DNA from: Bolinopsis microptera
Lineage: Eukaryota > Ctenophora > Tentaculata > Lobata > Bolinopsidae
Direction of reading: 5' to 3'
Assembly (NCBI RefSeq): GCF_026151205.1
Contig: NC_087073.1
Span: 18,566,837-18,630,836 of the forward strand
DNA length: 64,000 bases
Shown here: positions 23,301-35,700 of the stretch, one piece after another
How the letters are laid out: each line of letters opens with the position of its first letter
Numbering within the stretch: the stretch's first letter is position 1
Made by a program: the position numbers and the translations under genes
The notes under the pieces: model-generated
Told to the model about the DNA's origin: nothing
Seen by the model: only the letters and a program-made list of their open reading frames with translations
Databases searched by the model: none

Positions 23301-25821
23301 ATGATTTTCCCCCTGATCTTCAGTGACCCACCCTAGAATGAGCATCTTGGCTAGAGGAGTATTTATCCCTACAACCTATTATAACACCTTAACTAGACAT
23401 GTCCATGAGTGCCCCTACGTTTTGTGGCTTCCATTCGCCTAGAAATATTAACAATCAGTTTAACTCATTTCGTTATCTATGAATCTCTGTGCCATACCTA
23501 CTGCTAAAAATTTGTATCGTGGTGAACTACACTGGTCCCGCACTTGATAGCGAGACTGAGTACCCTAAACTCTCACCCCGGATATCGGAAATAATAAGCC
23601 AATCTTCTCATGGGCACGCCGTGCCGTAACCTATAAAATGCAAGTGTCAGCATGGCTTCATAGTGTTTTCTGAATTCTGAAAACTTATACCAAGGTTTAT
23701 ATTCAACAAAACGCGAGTAAGTTCAGCGAAAAGCTCAGATTGTGACTAACTTGTGTCATAATGGGTTTTATCTAAAGTTTGTCTTAGTCTAGGCCTAGTT
23801 ACAAGAAGCATAACTCTTTTTTGGTAGATTATTTAAATTATGGTATCCGCAAAAGTATATGTTTTTGTGGAAGGGAAAACAGTTTCTAGTATCCTGTATC
23901 CTGTACTGTAGAGGGTAATCACACTATATAATGACAACACTATATAATGACAAGCACTTTGTAATGACAGCTGATCTTTGTCATTATATAGTCTGCAAAA
24001 CGGACTATATAATGACAACACTATATAGTGACAAGTTTATCTTATATCGACTTTTCCTTACTTTTCCGTCAGTTCCGTTCCTCTTTCTGTTTAAGGTGTA
24101 GCGTTGACCATCCACGAGAGCGTTGTCCTTTCCTCGTTTACCAGTAGTGTATTCAACAGAAGGAGTAGCCATGATTGATATAGCTTGTCCTTCATTGAGC
24201 CCTATATATACGAGTACCACCACATGATAACAAGCTCCAACGACACCAACGAGCTCCAACAAGTACTCATGTTTCCACTTGAGTACTTGGATCACATCCT
24301 TTCCACAGCTTGCCTTAAAATATTTGAGATGACGGATCAGCTAGTGATGATCTGTGGCACGTTCGATGTTACGCGACCTTACCATTTGAAGGCATGGGTC
24401 ACATCCTTTTAGGTAAATTCGCAGCCGTCTCACATGTCATTATATAGTGTGCAAAACGCACTTTGTAATGACAGGACTATATAGTGACAAGTCATTATAA
24501 AGTGCTTGTCATTTTTTTTTATCTAGACACTTATTTTACTTCGGTGTATTCCAACAGCCACAATGTTACACAAGTGCAACCAGCCAATCACAGGAAGCCG
24601 AAGGATCTTTTTGGCCAGTGACGGTTAAGGTAGTGTGTACCATACTTTCTTCGTCCGAGACTTTGCTGCAATGTGCAGCTCCTCATTTAACCCTCACACC
24701 CGATTTCTCGAGTATTCGGCTGAGTAGACCGGGGGGCTGCATAGACCACTCATGATCCTTAGCTGAACGTCGACGACGCTCACCCCACGACCAGGCAGTC
24801 AGTGGGTTTCGAACTCGCAACCTAACGATTGTAAGACAGGCGTTCTAACCAACTGCGCTACCTGGCCGTTATATAGTGTTGTCATTATATAGTGTGGGAA
24901 TCACTGTAGAGTAAATATAGTTGCTGGTAAGCAACAAATTTAACATTTGATGGAAACCAAGTTTAATCACTCTTCCCTCAGTTGATCGGCAATTGGAACA
25001 GGGCCCAGGGTGGAGGAAGGACAATGCCTAGCGCCTTCGCAAGAAAAGTGTACGAACAAAAACACCCTCAGTCATACATGGCGTTCAACACCTGTTATAA
25101 AGATACTGGACTCTTCGGTAAACTATAAATATTTTTGCAAATTACGATGGAATTCCTAGTAACCCGGCTTTGCAATAGAGAACACATATTATATTATAGG
25201 TCTCTAAAACATGACCCCACAGGAGTATACGGTGTTTGTGAGCCGGATGAGGATGCCGTCCGAAAGTTCATCGGTGCAATCCAATCCGAATGGAGGAGAA
25301 TCTTCCGCTCTGCAAGTCCCGGAGAAGTGCAGCGAGCTAAGAACCTGCTGAAAACTCTGCTGCTCGCCCAGTGTGACGGTTCAACTGCTGTCTGTGAGGA
25401 TATAGGTAGACAAATGCTCACCTACGGTAGGAGAATACCCCTTGCTGAGATCGATGCCAGGGTTGAAGCTGTAACCCCTAGTGTGCTGAAGAAGGTTGTC
25501 GGAGAATATGTGTACGATCGGGACCCCGTTCTCGTTGGAATAGGTGAGTTGCTGTTCACCATTACTTACGGTTAACTTAAATTTTTTCAGATTTATTATG
25601 TGATGTTTCCTGCAAATTTTGACCAATGCAGCTGTATTTTGATTATTTTAGTTGTACGAATGATCACGAATGATTGCACGAATGATCACTCGACCAAGAT
25701 TAGTTTACCAAGTCCTTTTTAATTAGCTACTTCTCTAACCGATCTAACTTTTTCAGGAGCTACAGAGGGACTGCCAGATCAGCTATTAATCAAGTTCCAA
25801 CAGAGTAGTGGTATGGACTAA
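20342..25821 (+). CDS. PMPCB: Mitochondrial processing peptidase subunit beta
   Basis: Exons 20342-20461, 20695-20871, 21053-21274, 22235-22353, 22862-23039, 23178-23282, 24982-25117, 25223-25543, 25757-25821; in phase, 480 residues, normal for the family. An Arg/Ser-rich, acid-poor N-terminus fits a mitochondrial presequence. The inverse zincin motif HFLEH (HxxEH) lies in exon 2. [20 protein letters not shown] and the [16 protein letters not shown] block with its downstream Glu ligand region are intact, as is the glycine-rich RAQGGGR substrate-binding loop and the C-terminal [12 protein letters not shown]...[16 protein letters not shown] block. These metal-site residues mark the catalytic beta rather than alpha subunit. 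It removes presequences in the mitochondrial matrix. The ATG at 20342 was chosen because an acceptor-like site precedes it. Intron 6 holds a TIR element. AATAAA follows at 26015. Confidence 0.95.
23930..24896. mobile_element. TIR element in PMPCB intron 6
   Basis: 28-bp perfect terminal inverted repeats at 23930-23957 and 24869-24896, made of repeats of a cactatataatgaca unit that also recurs inside (about 24001-24033 and 24430-24510, both orientations). No transposase ORF. No clear target duplication was seen at the edges, so the superfamily is left open. A SINE is embedded in its right part. Confidence 0.85.
24514..24867 (-). repeat. tRNA-derived SINE
   Basis: On the minus strand the element starts at 24867 with a tRNA-like head of about 77 bases: A box TAGCGCAGTTGG (24849-24860), B-box region GAGTTCGAAACCC (24804-24816) and acceptor halves GGCCAGG/CCTGGTC that pair with one G-T. 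The anticodon stem is degenerate, so it is not a working tRNA. The body runs to a run of nine T (A on the minus strand) at 24514-24522, matching a 3' tail. About 354 bp in all. Confidence 0.8.
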
Positions 25822-26381
25822 GGTCTTCAGATGCCAACGAAGGTTTTTCAGTAGCCGGTAGCAAACATTATAAAAACTACTCGTTCACACAAACTGTTTC
25901 CCTACTCCCTCTGTGATCCGTCAAATTTCGATCTGTGTTATTCATTTTGTATAAATTATTTGGAGTTTTCATGAAACGGATATATCGTGGTTTAAATTCT
26001 ATGAATTTTTGCAAAATAAAACAAAGATTTTATAACATCTTAAATTATAAATAACCATGTTTAAAAGTCAGAATATCTCTGCTTTATCATGTCGGAATTT
26101 GAACACATCTCTGATAATATCTGCTTGGTTATGACCATCCGAAACTCTGTCAACTACTACCAATGTAAACTCTCTCTTGTCTGCCCTGAACTAAGCTAGT
26201 CAGCTACACTCCTTGGTGTCTTCCTTTTATCAAATTACTGCACCCGTTTCGTCTTCATCGTCGCTCTTCTAATCCTTCTTGTGTGGTCACCACTCACCGA
26301 TATCAATGGGGCAGAAAAACCCTTTCACTAAACAATTCTACTCATGTCATAAGTGATCGTGCCTTTGCATGTTTGGTGACC
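25822..26381. other. Convergent intergenic region
   Basis: Separates the 3' ends of PMPCB (+) and the LRRC74-like gene (-). It contains AATAAA at 26015-26020, about 195 bases after the PMPCB stop. No other feature. Confidence 0.5.
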
Positions 26382-29300
26382 TTAGAATGAATCCTCATTT
26401 TCTTCAGTATTCACTTTCACTCTTTTTTGTTTTGCAGAATTTCTCATGCGCTCCAAGACAGAAGGAATCTTTCCCATCAGTATTTCCCTGAAAATAATGG
26501 CTGTTATTATCATAACTTGCCATATCCCGAATATTTTTTAACTACACGTTTTATTTTACTGCGCTACAAACTGGATACAGTGCAATAGGTTGAAATGGGT
26601 TTTTCTACTTTTCTATTATCAATACCAATGTAAGAGTGACTAATATCACGTGGTTACTCACTTGTGTGGCACCTGGTCCTCTCTCAGATTAAGTTTATCT
26701 ACTAATCTGTTTAGTTCGTTTTGTCGCAGTCTTAGACCAGCTTCTTGCAAACATTCTTTAAATTCTGATACTGTCAGCTGTCCCGTTTTATCCTGAGATT
26801 CATGGATTATATTTATCCTCCTGATCCTGTAGAAAATGTACTCTTATCTTGGCGCAATCGCCCAAATGATCTTAATCTATTTGCTCCTGAATCTTGATAA
26901 GCAACCGTTTACCTTATCTTTCGCAAGGACCAGGGGGGCGAGCTTACTGAGATTTGTCGTGATAAACTCGTCTAGTCGGAGTGCTGAACTGCAGATTTGA
27001 GTTTATTAGCAGTCGTAACTTGTAATCTACGATTCATTAAGATGTTTTTCATTATCTCGTTACAAAACTATCTATTATATTAACAAACCTTGTCATTGGT
27101 CTGGATCGTTGGTTACCTCCTGATCTACCGTAGTGTATAACAACCTTCTGTTCTTTTTCAAACTCTTGTAGCCTTTCGTATAATCCCTTACTCAGAGGTA
27201 TGTCCTGCAATCAGTCGAAGTCCGAGATTAACATTCCATAATTCGTAATAAAAATCTGTTCATCATATTGATAATTCCTCCTGATAGTACAAGATACCAA
27301 AAACGAACGTTTTTTTATCAGATAGAATAAGATTCACCTCGAGACCAATTATATAAAGTGAAGTAGTGGTCAACCCGTGGAACAAAAGCTCTATGTCAGG
27401 TTCTTTAAACGGGTTGTTTCCCAGTTTGACAATCTTGAGGGTGGTATTGAGCGCTAGAGCTTTTCCTAGTTCTTTACACTCAGATCCTGGTATCCGCGTG
27501 TTTCTGATTGTTGGGTTAATTTTGTCAAAATTCATAAGTTGAAACGGCCACGAATAATGCGCAGTTCAGTGAACATGGATTGTTACTGAATGTTTATAGA
27601 TTATTTTCTTTGTTAAATCACGTCCATCCGTACTGTTATTTGCTCTAACATTTGAATAAAACATGTTATGTATGATATGGTACAATTATCAAGATGTTTT
27701 TAGTGTAACTCTTAGTGTAACTCTAATAGTTGAAAACTTACATTAGATCCAAGTTGACGAGCTGTGAATTAGTCTTAATTGCTTTCGTGAAAGCTGCAGC
27801 ACCCTGAAGAGAGTTTCACACATATTTATTAATTCGGATAAGTTAAATTAGTTGGGGAAAAAAAGCTGGAAAATATTTCAAACTAAATGAGGCATGATAG
27901 AACGTTGTTTATGCTAGAAAACTTACAAGGGCGTCAAGACCGTTGAAAGATACGTTAAGACTGATAAGGCCAGTGTTAGTCGCTACCATCTTCCCTATCG
28001 CTTCACTTCCTCTCGACCGTATCTTGTTCCAGCTGATGTCTAGCTCGTTCAAGGAATCGTTGCTAAGTAACGCTTCAGCTATCGCTTTAGCTCCAAGACA
28101 ACTGCAGATACAAACATTATTCAGCATCTTATCAGGCCTAACATATCCTAAAAAGTAAGAAGAGAGCTTGATGATTGATCAAGTGGTTCTGACAACTTAG
28201 TTTCACTATCCTACCTGAACTGATTCTGTCTGACATTGAGACAAGTTAAAGTGTAGTTAACTTTGAGCATCTGCCCCAGCACCCCAGCAGTTGGGTCATT
28301 CAGCCCGTTCCCAGCCAAGTTGAGATGTTTTACGTAGCTGTGTTCCGAGAGCACATCACACAAGGTCGCCACTCCTCTCAACCCTATCTTGTTATCTTCC
28401 AGACCTGGACAGTGTTAGTACACACTGATATATTAGCTCTCATCAGTATTATTAGTTCAATGTTTATACGTTTACTGATTGATGAAAAGTAATATGATTG
28501 AGAACTTACTGAGCTCGGTTATAAAGTAGTTCTCAGTGAGCATGTGAGCTATAGATACCATTCCATCACAACCTATGTCATTGTCACTCAGGTCCAAACA
28601 CTCAACAAACGTATTACTCTGAATAAAACAGAGCGATCAGTAATATACTACTACATGTAATACCATTGTTTCTCAATACTTGGCTCTACAATCTGCAAAT
28701 CTTACTGGTGGGAATTTACGATTGTCTAAGAGATATAAAATATTGCACTAAATTTCTTACCGTCAGAGCTTGAGTAATCGCGACAGTTTTCCTGCAGCCG
28801 AGTGATTGGTACCTCAGGGACAAGCTGGGGTTCTTTGTTTGTCTCATGAAGTGTGAAACTGGTCTCATGTTCATATCTTCACAAATCTGAGGAATGTAGT
28901 TGTAGAATGTAGAACCATGACATAATATTGCTCATAAGTTTAGTATAACACGATAAGTCAGTTCAAGTTGTGCCTAGATTGAAATACCTAACTATCAGTT
29001 ATGCAGTGTACCTTGAGGTAGTCCCCTATACCCGAGGAGTCGTACTCTGTCCTCTTGGGCGACTCTGTGTCTTCCAGATCTGTATCATACTCTGAACCTG
29101 TCTCTGATGGTACTCTCTGCCAGATTTCAGGGTTTTAGATAGTGAATCTATTAAATACATTCTAGTTCTATAAGAAACTTGTGCTACTTGGTTGGTATAC
29201 AGATTACTCGAATTAGACTAAAATGTGGTCACATATTATGACAGTAAAAGTAATACTCCTACCCGGTGACTGTTGATAGGGAAGGAAGTATCGTCTCCCT

Positions 29301-30264
29301 CTTCTAAGTCCTCATACAGCACACTCAGATGTTTTAACAGTTTAGGATCCGGGTCAGGAGTAACAAACTGTCCGTTGTCATGGTTACTGGGTGGGGGTGG
29401 TAATTGTTGTGCTTCATCGTCGTCTTCGTCCTTTAGCTCGGTCAAAAAGCTCTGAAATTGGTGTTACTGGCTAGTCCTAGTTAGTAGTTAGTGCTAACAT
29501 GGAATATTTTATATCTGTTAACAAGCAGCTCACAAGAATAGGCACTGTAACATTCTGAATTCATAGTTGAAAAATAAAATAAAGTCGAACAATTACCGTT
29601 GTGAAAAAGGCCAGCATATGGAAATTTTTACAAGCTCTGAAGCGTATTTGATTGTACAAAACTGTTTCATGGTGATAGTTAATGATTTTAACTTTTAAAC
29701 AGTAACACGGCATTGAGTTGGAGCGCAAGCAAACACGGCTTTGACGGCAATTTGAAGATTGATTTTTGTGTTTAGTTGATGTGTAGCCAAAGGTGGTCAA
29801 CATGGTGTATTTGCGCTCTAGCATTCTTCAGCCTATCTCTTTAATAGTTTACTAGCCAATCATACAAGAACTAAATGTAATGTCTGTGTTTGTTTACTAA
29901 CTTCGGCCACCATCAAGTATTAAATTATGCTAACTGCTTATTAACGGCTAAGGCAATTCCTGCAACTCTCCTGCAACTGTGCAGATACGACCTAGTACCA
30001 TAGTACCGCGTGTCACGTGACAGATGAGTAAACATGAGTGTTCCACAATTACGTCACAAATTGAATTCCAGTTAAAATATTGGAGAGGATCTATTTTCGT
30101 CGAGCTAAGCAAGTGTACACAGCACTGTGAATAAAGGTACTGAGCATTATTAAACTGTAACATCGAATACAACTTTTAACATAATAGTGATAATACTTCT
30201 GCTACTGGATTTTTAATAACAAAAGTAGCAAAATTCAACTTACATCCTGTGGCAATTCTGTCAT
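26382..30264 (-). CDS. LRRC74-like leucine-rich-repeat protein
   Basis: Twelve exons on the minus strand: 30264-30244, 29451-29263, 29116-29012, 28886-28761, 28618-28510, 28404-28215, 28101-27927, 27803-27742, 27503-27338, 27204-27089, 26820-26662, 26487-26382; in phase, 507 residues. After an acidic, proline-containing N-terminus (DEDDDE, PPPP) come NLR/RNI-type leucine-rich repeats with the LxxLxLSxNxIGxxG pattern: CLDLSDNDIGCDG, LEDNKIGLRG, HLNLAGNGLND, LDISWNKIRSRG, LNVSFNGLDAL. The C-terminal part (DKTGQLTVSEFKECLQEAGL) resembles a weak EF-hand-like helix-loop-helix, as described for LRRC74 proteins, which have similar length. Molecular role unknown. The first coding exon is only seven codons (MTELPQD). 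Similar LRR families (LRRC34, TCTE1) cannot be excluded. Confidence 0.8.
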
Positions 30265-30467
30265 GTTTCACGATACGGTTAGCATATCTTTCGAACAAGT
30301 ATAATCAAGAAAATTACTAAATGAACGCCCTCCCGAGTTTGGGCCTAATAATAACGAGTGGTTTTTACTGGAAGTTCTGACAGAAAGATCAATAAATACC
30401 GTACATTCGAGACGCTCTTAGAAAGAAATGGGTCCAGTAATTCAATATCCTATTTCAAATGATAGGT

Positions 30468-30481
30468 GTTGTCATGGTAGC
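30468..30481. promoter_or_regulatory. X-box-like (RFX) motif
   Basis: GTTGTCATGGTAGC differs at two positions from the idealised RFX palindrome GTTGCCATGGTAAC and lies about 205 bases upstream of the LRRC74-like start codon. RFX sites mark ciliary genes in animals; this is a motif-level suggestion only. Confidence 0.35.
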
Positions 30482-31620
30482 AAACGCTATGCGGATGAAT
30501 TGGGACCATGCAGTTGCTTAATATTCTTGATGTTGTAATGTAATAACATTTGTGAACATTATTACCTTATACAGAGATATTTAATACTTTAATGGTAACA
30601 GTATTATACTTATATCTTCCTGGTATTTAGATAGATATTGATCAATTATACCGCTAATTACATAATTACATAATACACAAAACCCAGCTGCATCCTGTGG
30701 TTCGGGAACATTCTTAAACAGACCATGTGGTTATGCCAAAGTGCAAAGTAAGATCGAATTATCATTCCAAAATAAAAACCGGATCACAGAATACACTGAC
30801 AACTCCGAGGCCAGCAAATAATGAGGCTTTTCGTGGCCGTCTTAATCGATTTGTAATCTATTACCGAATCGTGGTTGATATGCGTGAACTACAAACACAA
30901 TCGTTAATAATAATACTTCATATTTAACGAACATTTAAATTGTTATCATTATTCATTGCTGTCATCAAATTGTAGCCAGCACCGGCCATTGGACAATGTT
31001 AACATCGGACGAAGTAGGTTTACGTGCTGATCTGACGAATGGTAGATCCAAATTCGCTTGTCCCTCTCGGCTCTTATTTTGTCGTAATAGTACGTTAATC
31101 GTTACTGCTACATCGTTTAATCTATAAAATCACCATTTTGAAGCAATGAAAGAATCAACCCACCTGATCAGTGATCATTTTCAATTTTGATTCGAATTTT
31201 TTAAGTTACATCTATTGAACATTTTTCAATAGTTATAAATACAGTTATATATACAATTTGTCCTTAAAATTTGATCTCTATCAGAGTGAAATTAAGTAGA
31301 ATCTAAATTTTTTAATTGTCGAATCCAATCAATGGACTAGAAAACTGTGTGTTTGAAAAACTTTAAGACTTAAGATTGATTCTCATCATGATAATTTTAC
31401 GGGATATGTGAGACTGAACCTAACTAATACTGCCTCGATCAAATGTTGACAATGTTTTACTGGCCATCCGGTATTCCACTGACATGCTTGTGAACGGACC
31501 CCTTTGGATGGAAAGCGCTAGACAAAGTACATGAGTACTAGTAGTAACCAGAAAAGTACAAAATACAATTTTGGGGAAGGCCAAGGTTGGGTGTAATCAG
31601 GATGGACTGGGTAATGCAAT
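30482..31620. other. No gene seen
   Basis: AT-rich intergenic DNA with only short ORFs lacking recognisable similarity. Confidence 0.45.
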
Positions 31621-31651
31621 GGAAACGCTTTAGTTAAGGTAGGGCCGGGGT

Positions 31652-31809
31652 GGAGTTGACCGCACTCCAGGATCATCAGCCGGATAAGATCCGCGGCAGT
31701 GGGACCTCCAGTTCTGTTATACCTTGCATTGTATCTCGGCAGGGTTTAACAGAACTGGGAGGCTGGCACGAAGAGCAGATAGTTCAAAACTATCTTGCTC
31801 CCCCCACTG
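31652..31809. other. Densely hairpinned stretch (possible structured RNA)
   Basis: Five stems are visible within 158 bases: ggagt/actcc (31652-31668); cggat/atccg (31681-31693); an outer stem cagtggg/cccactg (31697-31703 with 31803-31809) enclosing two arms, 31706-31720 with 31747-31762 and 31773-31784 with 31788-31800, each with a one-base bulge. Together they can form a three-way junction. GC content is higher than in the flanks. No known RNA family was recognised. Confidence 0.5.
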
Positions 31810-31939
31810 AGACCACAAGCACGACTTGTTGCGTGGGCCTTTAAAATCGTTAAAATGGTCGTTAAAATCCAAGAGATGGTTAATAAAATGTCTCTTCGTA
31901 CTTCGTAGTGGTAACCATGAAGTTGTAGAACTGTAATTC

Positions 31940-32326
31940 CTATTCTTCAGGGATAGATATGATCACCTCAGCTGGGGCAGGTGCAACCATTATATGATGA
32001 GTTGGGGTACTCTGACACCCCACTGTTCCTTTTCCTTCTTCCATGTCAATGATAGTTGACATGTCTTTAACCACCAGCTGGCTAGGGAGAATGGCTGCTT
32101 CTTTATGTAGCCCAACAGCCACGTTGTTGACGAGGAGGGCGAAATTCCTGTATCGTTCACTGGTCCGCCTGTCCAAATCTGCCAGTTCTTCGTATAGTTC
32201 ACGGACTGAGATGAAGGGAAGACCTCGTTCGAATCCGTGGCAGCAGAATACCATAGTTCCTCCTCCCATAATAGCAACGCCGAGGAGGACGATGGCGATA
32301 AGAATCAAGATTGAACTTGGTTCCAT
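31940..32326 (-). CDS. Small predicted single-pass membrane protein, unknown function
   Basis: From the ATG at 32326 the frame encodes about 128 residues: a hydrophobic helix right after the start (SSILILIAIVLLGVAIMGGG), a Cys-Cys pair (FCCHGFERG), then a charged stretch that could be helical (VRELYEELADLDRRTSERY) and a proline/isoleucine-rich tail ending SIPEE. The frame is open further upstream to 32419, adding an unconvincing 31 residues, so I prefer the start just before the membrane helix. No family was recognised and no intron is needed. It could be a terminal exon of a larger gene or a chance ORF; the helix and codon pattern argue mildly for a gene. Confidence 0.45.
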   Translation of the reverse strand: MEPSSILILIAIVLLGVAIMGGGTMVFCCHGFERGLPFISVRELYEELADLDRRTSERYRNFALLVNNVAVGLHKEAAILPSQLVVKDMSTIIDMEEGKGTVGCQSTPTHHIMVAPAPAEVIISIPEE

Positions 32327-32419
32327 TGAAGTAGTGTTGTGTATCTTCGCGTAAGAGAGATGATATGAATAGCACTGACCGTTTTCGTGCAAACAACGGC
32401 TCAAAATGCACGTTGTCAT

Positions 32420-32787
32420 GGTTGGAAGCAGTGCGCACGTGCAGTTTCACCAAGTACGCTTTCATAATTGGATAGATGCCAAATACCCGATAGAATATTC
32501 TGACATTCATCTTTAACATCATACAAGATACGGCAACCGGTCATGTCAGCTATAGCTTAAACTCTTGTGTTTTTCCTTGAATCACTGGCCGGCGAGTGAA
32601 TTAGTAACGCCGGTGTTCGAGCCTGGAATGTGGTCATCTACAATTTTTACTTCATTGAACACACCACTTTCTCGTATAACTTTCAAATATCATGTTCATT
32701 TCCAGAATACGAACCCCAGCCCAGTATACTAGCTAGTTGCTCCAGTTAGTTAAGTACGTGCAGTGCAGCAGCTGTACGTGCAAATAC
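32420..32787. other. No gene seen
   Basis: Short intergenic stretch between the small membrane-protein ORF and the giant inverted repeat. No feature recognised. Confidence 0.4.
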
Positions 32788-35700
32788 TAGTAAGGGGAAA
32801 AGTGGTCGATTTAAGGGTTCCGTTGGATTTGAATGTTCACAAGGATTTCTCAACGGAATATGGTAGTTAGGACCCCTACGAACATAATTAGACTTGTTGC
32901 CAATTTTGTATCTCAACAGAAACACCACTTTTACCACTTTTTACCACCTTTGTACCACTTTTCTGGTTTGCCAAATATCTTTAGTTGTGAACGTCGTAGA
33001 AGGCTGAAAATTAACCTAGAATGTTTATCTTATCAAGGAGTAAAACTTTTGTATCAAAAATTTTTACATTGGACAATCAGCTAATTGGATAATTACCAAT
33101 TAGTTAATCACCAAAAAAAGTGAAAATTTTTTATTGGCTCAAAATGATTGAATTCGTTTGAAACACGGAGAAATGTAGTTTTTAGAAAAACTTCAAAAAT
33201 TTTTCACTTAAAATTTTTTTTCGAGACTTATCGAGAAAAAAAGTTTGAAAATTTGAAAATATTTTTTTCCGCCAAAAGTGATCGAATTGCATGAAACGTG
33301 GATAAAAATGCTTTGCAGAAAAACTTCGAAGATTTTTACATTGGGGAATACTAAAATCATCAATATTTGAAGTTGGAGTTCAGTAAATCTCGACATATTT
33401 TAGTAATTAGGAATAGCTTAGCGGAAAGGGCTGGACCTGAAAAAGGTTAACCACACAATATTAGAGTTTCGTAACTAATTACAATACAGCTTTATCAAAT
33501 TCCACATAAAGAAACAGCACAAAAGGACCATTTAAGATCGAACCGATTTTACCTGCTGTACTATCATTTTATTGATTTCAATGATCAAAACCTCTGTCAA
33601 TCTTGCCAATCTATACCGGGTATCTGAATGTACCGGACCTCTTATTTACCTCTATAATTAGACCCAGTTGTGCAAGAAATGCGATTTCTCACAGGGGTTT
33701 CTTTAAACTGTGCACTTTTTATCACTCTCGCAACTCGCAAGAGGCCTGGTATTATAGGGGGGGTATAGGTCCATAGGAAGCGAGTGTAAATATACCTTCC
33801 ATCATCCATTGTGGCTTTTTTGTATTGTGAATGCGCATGCCGCTTCGTTTGCTATGCCATATACCTCGAATAACCCCCATATGTCATTGCCAGGGTCGGG
33901 ATAGAGCTGGAGATAGCATTGAAAAGTTGCTAGAAATAGCTAGATTTAGAGTAAACTGGTGGTAGCTGGGTGGTGCTAGCATGGATGTAGCAGAACGTAA
34001 CTACACGGGGTTTCATTGGAGTTGGTTATTTTAATGGCCAAAGAGTGCCGGAACTAAAGTTACTTAAGATTGCAGTTTAGGGGCAGTGTAAACCACGGTG
34101 TAGTCAGGGACACAGAGCTACAGTGCAGGAGTACTGCAATAGAACAGTGCAAGTGATACAGTCTGCAACAGTAAAACGCCGACGAAGCTAGACTTAGAGT
34201 GAACTGATGGAAGCTGGGTGGTGCTAAAATGGAGGTAGCAGAACGTACTACATGATGAAAACAGGAAAACTAAGGCTGGTTGAGACCTAAAAAGATGTGA
34301 ATCTGTCCTGATAGATCCAGTGAAGAGCGAGTAGCGAAGAGTTTGATCACTAACCTAAAGCTCTAAAGAAGAAGAGGGCTAAAGAGACTCACTTTGATCA
34401 ATAAATCCGGTACGGCAAGGTCTGTAGCCTTGATAAGAAGATACCATGAAGTAATTCATGCAGAAAAGTCGATTTATATAAAGGGTTTCGTTGGATCTAA
34501 AAAGGGTGGGTCAGTCTCTCTGTTTTCATAAGATTCTGATGAAATGCTGTGAAGCTCAGGACGGTGATCTTAATAGGTCGGATAGCTGTATCTGGTTGCT
34601 TCCAGCCCACCCTTGTCGCTTGAAAATAAGTTCACCCCACCTCTTCCAAAAATACAGTTACCAGAGCAGGAAACTCTTCTTCCTCCTCTTCTTTCAACAC
34701 AAACACAATCAGGTTCCAGCTACTCTCCTCCTCTGCAGCCACAATCTTATCTCCTTCTTCGGAGTTTTACTGTTGCAGACTGTATCACTTGCACTGTTAT
34801 TTTGCAGTACTCCTGCACTGTAGCTCTGTGTCCCTGACTACACCGTGGTTTACACTGCCCCTAAACTGCAATCTTAAGTAACTTTAGTTCCGGCACTCTT
34901 TGGCCATTAAAATAACCAACTCCAATGAAACCCCGTGTAGCTACGTTCTGCTACATCCATGCTAGCACCACCCAGCTACCACCAGTTTACTCTAAATCTA
35001 GCTATTTCTAGCAACTTTTCAATGCTATCTCCAGCTCTATCCCGACCCTGGCAATGACATATGGGGGTTATTCGAGGTATATGGCATAGCAAACGAAGCG
35101 GCATGCGCATTCACAATACAAAAAAGCCACAATGGATGATGGAAGGTATATTTACACTCGCTTCCTATGGACCTATACCCCCCCTATAATACCAGGCCTC
35201 TTGCGAGTTGCGAGAGTGATAAAAAGTGCACAGTTTAAAGAAACCCCTGTGAGAAATCGCATTTCTTGCACAACTGGGTCTAATTATAGAGGTAAATAAG
35301 AGGTCCGGTACATTCAGATACCCGGTATAGATTGGCAAGATTGACAGAGGTTTTGATCATTGAAATCAATAAAATGATAGTACAGCAGGTAAAATCGGTT
35401 CGATCTTAAATGGTCCTTTTGTGCTGTTTCTTTATGTGGAATTTGATAAAGCTGTATTGTAATTAGTTACGAAACTCTAATATTGTGTGGTTAACCTTTT
35501 TCAGGTCCAGCCCTTTCCGCTAAGCTATTCCTAATTACTAAAATATGTCGAGATTTACTGAACTCCAACTTCAAATATTGATGATTTTAGTATTCCCCAA
35601 TGTAAAAATCTTCGAAGTTTTTCTGCAAAGCATTTTTATCCACGTTTCATGCAATTCGATCACTTTTGGCGGAAAAAAATATTTTCAAATTTTCAAACTT

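Noticed and set aside
24797..24867. Functional tRNA gene
   Set aside because: A and B boxes are present but the anticodon stem does not pair, and the sequence continues into a SINE body with an A tail.
31652..31809. Hammerhead ribozyme
   Set aside because: A CUGAUGA is present on the minus strand, but no matching GAAA and stem arrangement could be completed.
33208..33396. 62-codon ORF conserved on both arms of the giant inverted repeat
   Set aside because: Its conservation is explained by the near identity of the arms; the sequence is low-complexity and Phe/Ile-rich from AT-rich DNA.
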